Below, one piece after another: positions 24,293-37,262 of a stretch of 64,000 bases of DNA; within the stretch, counting starts at the first letter, position 1, and the number at the start of each line of letters is the position of its first letter. The stretch comes from Zingiber officinale (Eukaryota; Streptophyta; Magnoliopsida; Zingiberales; Zingiberaceae), in NCBI RefSeq assembly GCF_018446385.1, contig NW_024589877.1:105409-169408 (forward strand). The letters run 5' to 3'. The position numbers were made by a program, and so were the translations under genes. The notes under the pieces were generated by a model. That model saw nothing but the letters and a program-made list of their open reading frames with translations. It had not been told where the DNA came from and did not search any database.

Positions 24293-25822
24293 CCTGTCTC
24301 ATCTACTGATGTGGCTGCCACATCTTCATCAACTAAACTCTTACATATGCTTATCAAACAAAAATCCAAAATCATTAAGGTATGATTTTGGCTGGTTAAA
24401 TGTTTTTGTCTTTTAGTCCTAATTCACATATAATTACTCACATAGAAACTTGTCTCTATGTATTTATTTAGCAAGCGAAGTCATATTTTAAGAAAACTAA
24501 ATATGATGTGGTGACAGAGGCATTGTTGAAATTGAGTCACCTAAAGTAAGTCAAATGTTTCTTGAGTTATACACTTACTGTAATGCAAATATATGATGAA
24601 TTATGTTAATACTTCTATTGTGAACACAAGGATAAATTACATTGGAATTATCTTCTTATTGTATAGTCAAACAGTTCATTCATATTGTTGAATAAAATCA
24701 ACCATAGCTGATTTAGAAGTTGTTATAATACATATAATTTATGTAACTGCTCCAATTGTAGCAGCAATAGACACTATTGATGTAAAACTAAATTTATGGG
24801 CATGTTTTATTTTTGGTTTATGTAGGGCTACGACAAAGCCAATATGGTTCAACGGAATTATTTCATTGAATATGTCATCTTTCCTGTGTATTTTTGATTG
24901 GACTGTCGGTAGAGATGGTGATTGTATAAATGCGTATTTTGCAATCATTGCAGAGGAAGCCAAATCTTCCGGCATACCTTATTGGTCATCTATATTTTGG
25001 CATGCTGATTTTGCTGTAAGTATAACACCAACTCCTACTGCCTAGTTTTTTATTCTCCATATATTTCTCCAACAAGGTTTGTGTGCATACATAGGATTTG
25101 TTTACAATGATAACTATGAGGCATTTGGTCTATCAGCAAGCACCAACACTGACAAGCTAGTCAGATATATATTTTGTCCATTAAATAATGCAGACGATCA
25201 CTGGCACCTACTGATCATAGACCTCCAAGAGGTCACTATATGCATTATAACTCTCTTGGAGCCTCAAATCTTTACACATCAAAGTTTCAAAGTTCTGTAA
25301 GTACCTACCATGTTGAAAAAATCATAATGTATTAGATTTATGTGTGTATTGGATACTTACAAACTTCATCCTAATGCAGGTGGATTTTTTTTTAAAAATA
25401 TGGACCCATCTTATTACGATATGTGGAATCCAGGGCTACCATCTCTAATGTCAAGAGACTTTGACATATCTGTAGTCCCGGGTCCTACACAAGTAAAATT
25501 GTAAGTATATGTTTATCCATGTTTTTTATATATCTCCACACTCTTGGTTGCAATTAGATTATTAATAGTGTCAAATCAACACTATCTTTCAATTTAGATT
25601 GTGCAATTTTTATTATTCGATACGCCGAGAATTTAATGTACAGAAGACCAACAAACTTCGGACAAGCTAGAATGAGAGAATACAGTTTTCATGTTGATCA
25701 TAAGATTTACTAACAAACACTAGATTACTGACAAGTTAGTGGTGTAAAGTTATTATAAAACTGATTGTAAATTTATTATAAATCCCATAAATTTTGCCTA
25801 GGTAGTGTAAATATTTTGTAAT

Positions 25823-28800
25823 ACTACTGTAAATGTCTTGTCAAGCTACTATAGGGTATAGCAGCTAATGTCGAGTAGCTGCTACACGTTGTGGCAGTTA
25901 TTCGACAGAAGAGGCTACAACGTATAGCCGTCAATTGGCGGCATATTGTGAAGATGGCAAGCCCACCTTATAGCAGCTAACTGTCCATGTAGCTGTTACA
26001 ACATCTAGCTCCCACTTGATAAGTCATTTTTATAACAGTTATATTTTCAAGCACATATTATCCCTAAAAATAATATTGTTATGTATATCAACTTGGTAAA
26101 AAATAATTTGAATTTTTTTTTAATTAGCAGTAGCAACTACAACGTTGTGAATTTTAAAATTTGCAAATATAAAACAGTAATATTTTCGATTGAAACATTT
26201 TGAGCTGTGACACATTGTAGCAGCTAAGGTACACAGAAGAATTCAATGCCCGACACTTGGTTATTTTAAAATTTGCAAATGCTACACGTTGTAGCAGATA
26301 CAACATAAAGTATAATACTATAGAGTAAATGTTACATGTTGTAGCAATTAATCCATAGTAGCTGCTACATGTGTAGCAGCTTATCGCCAGTAGATGCTAC
26401 AGGGGACAAATACATAATATAGGATTACAATGTGTAGTAGCTTATCGGCAGTAACTGCTACACGTTGTATTCACTCAGCAGTGGGTTGCTTTTAACTGTC
26501 CTTGTATCATCTACTGCTTCATGTTGTCGCAGCTAATCAGCATATGAAGAAGATTTGGCATGCATAGTTGTTACTTTCAAAGTTTAATTTAAATTTTATA
26601 CTTGATCAAGATAAAATTAAATTTCATTGACTCCTCCCGTTGCATTTAATGTATTATCTGGAAATAATTTTTTAGTTCGTATAATGATGTATATGCCTAC
26701 CACAAACTAGCTGCTACAACATGGGCGTCATGTTCTGTGTTCGCAAGCTTGATCATTATTCATGAGTCCACTTGAATTTACCACTTCATGAAATGACAAC
26801 ATAGTTAAGAAATAAAATAGGAATAATATATAAAAAATAAATTAATTGGGTGATTAAAAATAACTGGCAGTAGCTGCTACATCATGTAGCAACTAATTAG
26901 GAGTAAGATAACAAGGTACCTATAAAATACATTTATACCTTTACATGAGAAATTATTGTCAATAAATTTACAGTTCAATTGTATCGTAAGTTAAATATTG
27001 AACAGTGTTCAAATCCCCCATGATCGCTTACATTGCTATCATAAGTTGTACAACGTTTTTTTCATAATGGCTGAGTTGCGTCCACTGTCTTCTCCATGAG
27101 GGAACACTCTTCATCAACGTACTTACATACAGAGTGGTGTGAACACCAACCAGCTTATATTATTTTGCACCTCCCTCACGTCCTTTGGTCATGGCTGGGA
27201 AAAGTTCTTCAAGGCGATCATCCTCTCCCTAATCCACTCCATGAGCAGATTAACCTCTTCCACATACACGCATCGGGGCTAGACGCTAGTAGTCGCTTTA
27301 AAAAAATTTCTTTATGAACATGGAAGCTTTCACTAGACGGTGGAAGACAACAAGACCACTTTGTCCTTCCTCATTTGGGAGCAAGATACACTTCAAGATT
27401 TACAGTGGATGACATGAAAAAAATAACGAAGGTGGTGTTGAGAAAATATCGTCATTCCATGAATAAGCTACTCATTTCCATTGGGATGTCATGATCGGAG
27501 CCGCCCTCTGTTATATAAGGACACTGCGACACTATACAATTCAATCACGGAATAGGTGTATTCACGAGCCCATAGTTACCCTTCTGATAATGTAGGATTT
27601 TACCAGGAGAGGTAGTCACGGTCATGATTTATGATAGATATGACTAGTCATATGAGTTATAACAACTATGAGTGGTCATTTTATGGACAATGATAGAGTA
27701 ATGGACCAGATTTAATAGGTTACCATTAATTTATTTATGTTTCTCCATAAAATCATTATTTTCAATTTATATAAGTGACCATTGAATTATTAATCAAGAT
27801 TAGGCATTGTTACCTGCATCGGCAGTAGCTGCAAGCCTGCAACACGTTGTAATAGCTCTCGTCTCTAGAGTAGCTGCTTCAATTTGTATCAGCTAATTGA
27901 AATATAGTGTAGCAGCTACTCTTGAGAAGCTGCTACACGTTGTAGCAACTTGGGCTGACTATATGCTACAGATCGTATCCTTGATTATCTTTATTGGGCG
28001 TCTCGATTGATAAATAGGTAATTAATTCCATAGGTAGCTGCTACAACGCTGTATCAGCTACTTGGAATGACAGCTGTTACAAATCTGTAGTAGCTAACTC
28101 AACGGTTAGCTGCTATAACATTGTAGCAGTTAGGGTCAAGTATAATAGCTGCTACAAATCTGTAGAGCAGCGTATGTATATGCTACCTTGCCTATAATTA
28201 GAGATTAACTGTTATAATAGAATATTCACAAGCATTTCCGTTCCTTTTCTATACGTCTGGTTTACTATTTTAATTTTTACGCAAGGTAAGGTTTACTCAA
28301 ACCGTCACCTTTTTCCTAAAATAACGAGGATTGGTAGAATTTCTGCTACTACTCTGATTATACTATTATTCTATTAATGATCTGAGATGTCTTGCCTAAT
28401 GTCTCTCTCTATGTTGTAGTAGCTACGGATCGATAACTGCTACAACATGAAGTCATATGTTGTAGCAGTTTCCGACTCCGAACTGCTGCAATATCAACTT
28501 AAAAACCTATTATCAAAAGCCTAGCAGTGGATGCGTAAATACAACTATTCCCACATGTGATTTTTATTTGGATTAAAAAAATGAGCTTATAGACATTGTA
28601 TCAACTTAATGTATAAAGAGCTGCTACGTGATGTAACAGCTTTTCAAGAGTAGTTGTTGCACTATGTAGCAATTACTTTGGATTAGCTACTACACTGTGT
28701 AATAATAACTCAATGGTCAATTATATAATTTAAATAGCGTGAAAATCTGAGTCAAATGAGCAATTGTATATTAGCTGCTACACGCTATAGTAATTAGAAA

Positions 28801-29000
28801 GAGGGATGGTGATGAAAGGAAGTTTTATGGAAAAATGATTTTCTTATGACTAAAATTTAGGTTTATGTGATACATCTCAGATTCTTATTGGAATAATAGC
28901 GTAAGATTTATATTAGAAGGAAAACCATCTGTAATCAGTAATAACTGCTCACCAAGAGTTTGGTAAACCTAGCCTCATAACGCAATGGGCAAGATGTTAG
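25823..29000. repeat. Internal palindrome-rich region of the MULE
   Basis: After the protease pseudogene the palindrome 'tgctaca...tgtagca' returns in bursts: 25,860-26,010, 26,210-26,480, 26,870-26,895, 27,820-28,180, 28,420-28,480 and 28,620-28,790. The first ~440 bases match the reverse strand of 33,060-33,495. The 27,060-27,560 segment lacks the motif, has more balanced composition and might be a captured fragment, but no protein family was recognised on either strand. Confidence 0.65.
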
Positions 29001-29210
29001 AACCTACAACAAGTGTCATAATTATAAGTCATAATTTATCCAGATTCAGTAATATGGTTAAATAAAAATTAGAATGTACCAACTATAGATGTCAAATCTT
29101 CTTTATAGGATTCGTCATAGTTGATATTGTCTTTCTCTGTAGCAGTTGATCTGGCAATCAACTCGTCATTAACTTTACTATTAATGGATACAAATCATTG
29201 ATATGCACAG

Positions 29211-30982
29211 CTAAATTTGTACTAGAAATGCATAACTAATGGACGAATACCCTTGCTGTAATAATGGACAGTTGCGCTTGTCGTGTGAGACACCTCGGTG
29301 ACCGCATCCACGACATAGCCTGGACTTTGAGGTTGACGTCTCTTTTGAAGATTTCAATCTTTTCCCACAACCCTTTGCTCTTACTAAAGAAGGATCAACA
29401 ATAGAGAGGGATCCATCGATGCCTTTCTTCCTTTGACTTTGGTTGTCACATTTTCTGCTAATGTTCAGCTCTTGAATTTTACTGTATATACAATTGAATT
29501 GGTCAACCAAAAAGGTTGTCCCCTCATCAGTCAAAGTTGCATCATCGATCACTACTGAAGCTTTATTGGACAACCTCGAGTGTCTTGCCATCAATTTCGC
29601 ATCTGGACTACTGAGAGAAGTTTGCTCACCAAAATCATAGATTGCCCCAACCTTGGCATTTCTTGTCCATTTGTAGAGTATGTACTTATCAGGCAGTAGA
29701 AACACTTGATTGATACAGAAAAAACTAACATATGCCTACATGGAATGCCCTCAAACTCAAATTTATTACAACTACACGATATGCAGTCTGTCTGTTTGTC
29801 GTGCGTGAGGACCCTTGGTTTTGCAGATGAACCACTTTGAAAATTCATGACATGGTAACCTACTAAATCACCAACTATAGATGCTTGCTACACATAATAA
29901 GCATGACTCACACTCATTTCACTTTGAAAATCCAATCATTTCTTTTTGGTGTACACCCTAACCATTTGAGATTCCATAGGCCAATTTGTCTTAAACTTTG
30001 GCTGCTCGACCATATCAATATGGTTGACAACTAATTCATTATGTCTTTGGTGTCGCAATGCTCTATTGAAACGGGTGATAAAATCCATCAATAAGTTTTC
30101 TTAGTTATTAAGCAACCAAACAAACGATTCAGTTTTCTCATTAAGCAACCAAACAAACGACTCAGTTTTCTCATCACTTAGAAAGGCACAACCAAATACA
30201 ATGCTCTAATGATCATGATTAACTCCTATAAAGGGTGCAAAAATTAACCCATATTTGTTAGTGTTATATGTGGTATCAAATACAACTGTTTCACCAAAGA
30301 CGCTGTATGCCCTCCTTGATACATGATCCGCCCAAAAACACCTAGTGAATCTTTCTGTTGAATCAGTTTCATAATCATAGAAAAAGGTTGAGTTCTTCTC
30401 TTTCTCAGTTGCAAATAACTCAATCAGTGTTTCGGCATCAATTCCCTTTTATTCATCCCTTAGCCCTTTCTCAAAGTTTATAATATCCCGTTCTATGCAA
30501 CCTAGATGCTTAGGCCCTCTAGAATCTATCTCCAATAATCAAACTTGTTGACAAGTTAGCACATTAGCCTTTGAAAACTGCTACGTTAATACTTTTTTGG
30601 TTTTAGAAACATAGCGATGTGAGCGAAGCAAATGCACCTTCAAAGGAGTAGAGAGTAGATGATTATGACTTTCCATGAATTTTGTGACAATCTAATTTGG
30701 CCTGGCCTGTTCTTTAACAAGTAAAAGTTTTAACCTGCATTCAGTCCTTACTTCGCCACGTACTCTTTCCTTTACACTGTCAACTTGTGCTTCTTTTTTC
30801 CGTTTATCATCAGTATACCCCTCTTTAAAACACACAAATTGTTTCCATTCAACTTCATTTGTCCTCTTATTTTTCTTATTATTGCCTAATCTTGCACTAA
30901 ATCTGGCTTCTTCTTTAACAAGTGAAAGTTTTAACCTACATTCAGTCCTTACTTTGCAATCTGTAGCAGGACAGCAAACCAA
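29211..30982 (-). pseudogene. FAR1/FHY3-type MULE transposase, broken
   Basis: Read on the minus strand from ~30,982. First comes a FAR1 DNA-binding domain (WKQFVCFKEGYTDDKRK, then RTECRLKLLLVKEQARPN, then an SHNHLL zinc-ligand pair). The MULE transposase core follows, with VVFDTTYNTNKYGLIFAPF holding the first catalytic Asp, then a SWIM zinc finger (CSCNKFEFEGIPCRHML) near 29,730-29,790. A C-terminal zinc knuckle (CRGCGHRGVSHDKRNCP) lies near 29,260-29,320. These domains in this order define the FAR1 family, derived from Mutator transposases. Stops and frame changes interrupt it, one between the SWIM finger and the following LPDKYIL segment near 29,700. A 33-base in-frame tandem duplication lies at 30,107-30,172. 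It is probably the mobilisation gene of the element; no intact product is possible. Confidence 0.85.
30107..30172. repeat. 33-bp tandem duplication in transposase pseudogene
   Basis: Units 30,107-30,139 and 30,140-30,172 differ by one base. Because 33 is divisible by three, the minus-strand frame carries the peptide EKTESFVWLLN twice. Unduplicated FAR1 proteins have one such segment. Confidence 0.9.
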
Positions 30983-31076
30983 GGGCGCTGAAGGCAGCAG
31001 AAAATGTGAGCAAGAATAATTTTCGAATCAAGTTGATATATACAATAAAAAAATTATGACTACTGCGTTAATCTCT

Positions 31077-32636
31077 CTGCTAGAAAATAGGGGTGCGAGA
31101 TAGACGACTTACGAAGTTAGCTGCTACAAGGTGTCGCAGCTACACGGAGATTTAACTGTTGCACGTTGTAGCAGCTACCTCTCCGTGTAGCTGCTACACA
31201 TTGTAGCAGCAAAGTAAGGTCCGAAGTAGAGCAGGTGGTTGTTGCAGCCGTCGGCCCAACATAATTTCGTCGTAGCATAAATCCTTCCCGCCATCTACAA
31301 CGACCAATCGAAGATGAGCTGCTACAAGGATGGTTTCCTGCGAAGTCGTTGATGCAACGTTTAGAAGCGAAACAACGGCGAGGTGATTGGGAAATACAAT
31401 TATACAATTTTTGTAGGCTATAACGATGTGGATTAATAAAATTAAAATGGAATGAGGTGGTAGGGTCTCACTGCCAGCTTTGCGATTGAATACGCTGGAG
31501 AAACTTTTCCGCCGAGAGGGTGAAGGACGAGTTTCGACGCAGGACGTTGAAGGATGGAGGGAGCGAGGGGGAGAGCGTGCGGCGAGGGAGATTTTAATAC
31601 TACACTTTCCCGACGGGAGCGCGAGGTCGGTCGGACGCTGGACGTCGGAGAGGGAGGTAGCGAGGGGGAGAGAGAGAGAGAGAGAGCGACGAGGGAGAGA
31701 GCGAGGGAGCGAGGGAGAGAGAGGTCGGTGAGGGAGATTTTAATTTGGGTAATTTCCATGGCGAAACTTTTGAACAGAGTGGCGAAGGGGAGAGAGAATA
31801 AAAGGCATATTTTATTTGTGAGGAAATCGAGCAATATGAAAAGTCATGCTGTTGGGTTAATCTCGGCTAGAAAATAGTGTTGCTAGAAAAATTAGCTTAC
31901 GAAGTTAGCTGCTACAAGGTGTCGCAGCTACACGGAGAGTTAACTGTTGCACATTGTAGCAGCTACCTCTCTGTGTAGCTGCTACACCTTGTAGCAGCAA
32001 AGTAAGGTCCGAAGTAGAGCAGGCGGTTGTTGCAGCCGTCGGCCTTCCACGTCGTAGCATAAATCCTTCCGACCTTCTACAACGATTAATCCAAGATGAG
32101 CTGCTACAAGGACGGTTTCTTGCGAAGTAGTTGATGGAACGTTTAGAACTTCAGCGGCGCGGTGTTTCTTTATACAATTATACAATTCTTTAAGGCTATA
32201 ACGGTGTGGATACACAAATTAAATTGGAGTGAGGTGGTAGGAGCTCACAGCAGCTGTGCGATTGAAGACGCCAGAGAAACTTTCCCGTCGGAAGTGAGAA
32301 AGGGGGAGCGAGGGACGAGTTTCGAGGGAGGACTTTGAAGGAGGGAGCAAGAAAGGGGGAGTGAGAGCGGCAAGGGAGATTTTAATATTAAACAGCCACC
32401 GACGGGAGAGAGATGTCGACCGGACACAGGACGCCAAAGACGGAGGGAGCGAGGGAGAGAGAGAGAGCGGGGAGGGAGACGACAGAAGCGAGGGGGAGAG
32501 AGTGATCGGCGAGTGACAAGAGACCCACCGGAGAGAGAGAATAGTAGGAATATTTTATTTATAGAGAAACCGAGCTGGCAACGCCATGTCTGCGCATCGC
32601 TCACGGTCGCGTATAAAACGTCGCCCAGCATATCAA

Positions 32637-32640
<4 letters not shown>
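31077..32640. repeat. Right terminal arm of the MULE, ~788-bp tandem duplication
   Basis: Two direct copies (about 31,077-31,865 and 31,866-32,640) have an anchor segment acgaagttagctgctacaag at 31,111 and 31,899, an offset of 788 bases. Each carries three or four palindromes, a segment around 'ggaaggatttatgctacg' (reverse strand), and a GA-rich end. The reverse strand matches the left arm at 18,420-19,110, including caatcgcacagctgctgtgag against caatctcacagctgctgtgag. The outer end at ~32,640 abuts a TA repeat. The inner copy lacks the terminal TA block. Confidence 0.85.

Positions 32641-32675
<35 letters not shown>
32641..32675. repeat. (TA)n at MULE right end
   Basis: About 17 TA units sit directly outside the terminal sequence (reverse strand gatatgctgggcgac). 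The same relation holds at the other two ends of the complex. Confidence 0.9.
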
Positions 32676-32677
<2 letters not shown>

Positions 32678-33059
32678 CAAGAAGAATGGATATTACGATC
32701 CGAGAAGCAGACAAGTTTACTGATACAGATGATCTTTTAAGGGAAGAAGACGTAGAGCTTGAATCCTCTTCGATGGGGGGTTCTTTAACACCACCCAGAG
32801 TGGGTTTCGTCCTCCTGCTAAAGCAAGACATGATAATGAAAGGGCTATAATGTGGACTAAAGGCAAGACAACGTGAAAGAGTCTATTAGGTTAATAGCCA
32901 CTTTATAGGAAAAGAGGCTCAAGCAACCCTAACTCTTGATAAAGACTAGTCAAACGGAAGTGTCTTTTCGATACCGTGGGTCATCAAAAGACTCACTACA
33001 ACTCATTAACACATGGGAAAAGATAAGATCATAATACAGATAGTAAAGACAAGGATAAC
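32676..33059. other. Unassigned segment between two MULE ends
   Basis: The segment has no palindrome motif and no match to the arms. A plus-strand frame starting at 32,688 reads an acidic peptide (MDITIREADKFTDTDDLL) for about 54 codons; I recognise no family. It could be host DNA between two insertions or a captured exon. Confidence 0.35.
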
Positions 33060-35706
<2,647 letters not shown>

Positions 35707-37143
35707 TCAATCGGATTCATCCATTGCTTCAAAGTTAGGCGCATACCAACCCAATTCTTCCCTTATCCTGTTAATCCTTTCAATTTGTCCTCTAGAATCC
35801 CCTATAGCTGTTGTAAATGGGTATATGTATGTAACTTTTGTTGCCATAGCTCTAAAAGCAACAATGTTTGTTTTGATCAAGAACTCCATTACATCGCGCC
35901 CAAATCCTCCATCAACCTCTGCAAGTAAATATCGGCCTGAAATATGCAAGCTCCAGAATGTCACTGCTTGTTCTTTTGTGAACAAACAATTTTCCAGGAT
36001 AAATAAAAAAATGATATCCAAGAGTAGAACAATGTCTCATATTGAATAGGAAGCCAGTAGTTCAACTTAGAATCAGCAATGAAATCATCAGAGGCAGTGA
36101 AAAAACTGAGAATAGGCATAAGTTTTGGGATATGTTAAATAGCTTGGAGATTTTACAGAGAACCTCAAATACCACATGGAAGTAAGAGTTGTCTGAGAAG
36201 AAATTATCTGTTTGCTAGTTATCAGTGTCAATTTAGCAAACAATTAGCTATAATCAGCTTTTACAAATAAGAATTGTATGAAAAAGCAGGCTAAGTCTGC
36301 TCCAGCTCATGTAGCATGTGATATACGCTTAAGGTTTTCAGATTTGAAGAAAATTTCTCTGGATCGATCTTTGTTTATTTTCTACTCAATTTGCACAACG
36401 TTTTCAGATTTTCTTTTCCATTTTTTTTTTTTTTGAAAAAGGTTCAACTAAGTTCTAACCTTTGTTTTTCCTCGACAGATTGATTACAATGATTAAGTGG
36501 GCATAATTTAAGTGCAAAATTCAAGTAAATTACCTTCAGGAGTTTCTTCATCTACCTTGAACTCCACATTTCTTTGGGTTTTTAGTATTGCATCTTTCAA
36601 GCTCTGTTTCAAATAAGAAAAGAAAACATATTATATCGACAGAGAAACAATATACAATTTCAGAAAATAAATGATAAAAAAATAGGGAAACCTGAATGAC
36701 ATTTGCGGAATAATCTTCAGGAAGCATCCATGGAAAGACAAACGATGAAGAATTTGGGTTTGTTGACACGCAACCGGGGTTCGTGGACGGACAAGGTCTA
36801 ATTTTTCTGCAGCAAAACACATGCTCAGACAAATTCCTTTCTGCGATTGGATCGATCGATGCGCGATGATGTGAAAGAGGTAGCTCGATTACCCATTCTG
36901 CAATCCCAGCTGCAACTTCTGGGACTGCGCGTAGGGAGTTGAAGGTGGGAAGGGGGGAGCCCGAGGGTTGGGATAAGGGACCCCCATGGAGGGCAAGGGA
37001 GAGCTCAGGGTGACGGCAATGGCGAGAGGAGCCAAGGAAGATAGAATAATACCTTGGACATCTATAAAGCAAGGAGCTGGAGATTGAGGTCTGCAGGAGG
37101 GGAATGGGGGGATGCGCATGAGCGTCCTTTGTGAAATCCCCAT
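35707..37143 (-). CDS. Plastid DUF1499-family protein
   Basis: Four exons on the minus strand: 37143-36893, 36806-36692, 36603-36534 and 35936-35707. They join in phase to 221 residues. The N-terminal ~60 residues are Ser/Arg/Pro-rich, followed by a hydrophobic stretch SSLAPLAIAVTLSSPLPSMG. This looks like a plastid transit peptide, perhaps with a thylakoid-targeting part. The mature region has KIRPCPSTNPGCVSTNP, FPWMLPEDYSANVIQSL, EVDGGFGRDVMEFL and a C-terminal RINRIREELGWYAPNF, the layout of plant DUF1499 proteins such as Arabidopsis At3g60810 (similar length). Molecular function is not established. An upstream in-frame ATG at 37,329 would add 62 residues, but it lies inside the divergent PPR gene, so the ATG at 37,143 is preferred. 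Confidence 0.8.
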
Positions 37144-37262
37144 CGTCTCTTTGCTTTCTTCGGCCTTGCTTAGCTGAGGCTCATATGATGGTCTAGATAA
37201 CGATCGGATGGAACACTTTTTGACCGTCAGATGTTTTTGCTGTATTAATAACCATCGATCGC
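37144..37262. promoter_or_regulatory. Bidirectional promoter between DUF1499 and PPR genes
   Basis: Only 119 bases separate the two divergent start codons, or 203 if the second PPR methionine at 37,347 is used. Leaders and core promoters of both genes must share this space or overlap the coding regions. No clear TATA box is visible, in line with housekeeping organelle genes. Confidence 0.6.

Larger units (their letters stand above)
20459..25713 (+). pseudogene. ULP1/C48 SUMO-protease-like gene of MULE type, broken
   Basis: Recognisable exons: 20,459-21,055; 21,135-24,379 (interrupted by a solo LTR at 21,944-24,292); 24,472-24,545; 24,826-25,015; ~25,079-25,291; ~25,380-25,500; and ~25,599-25,713. 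The N-terminal region carries FTRKDVSLILGLPNQGD and later YNWCKTVYDYM, typical of plant transposon ULP1 proteins. A coiled, charged middle follows. The protease core shows DDHWHLLIIDLQE (catalytic His), YNSLG where the catalytic Asp is usual, and DCAIFIIRYAE (catalytic Cys). Decay is plain. There are stops at 20,522, 20,651 and 21,177 and several more before 21,570, a one-base frameshift near 25,230, and unclear splicing before the last exon. Intact relatives cut SUMO or similar modifiers; this copy cannot encode a whole enzyme. Confidence 0.75.

Noticed and set aside
31442-31834. Long Ser/Arg-rich frames on both strands in the GA-rich MULE ends (also 32,245-32,631)
   Set aside because: They arise from GA/CT-rich simple sequence in a terminal arm and are not conserved between the two tandem copies.
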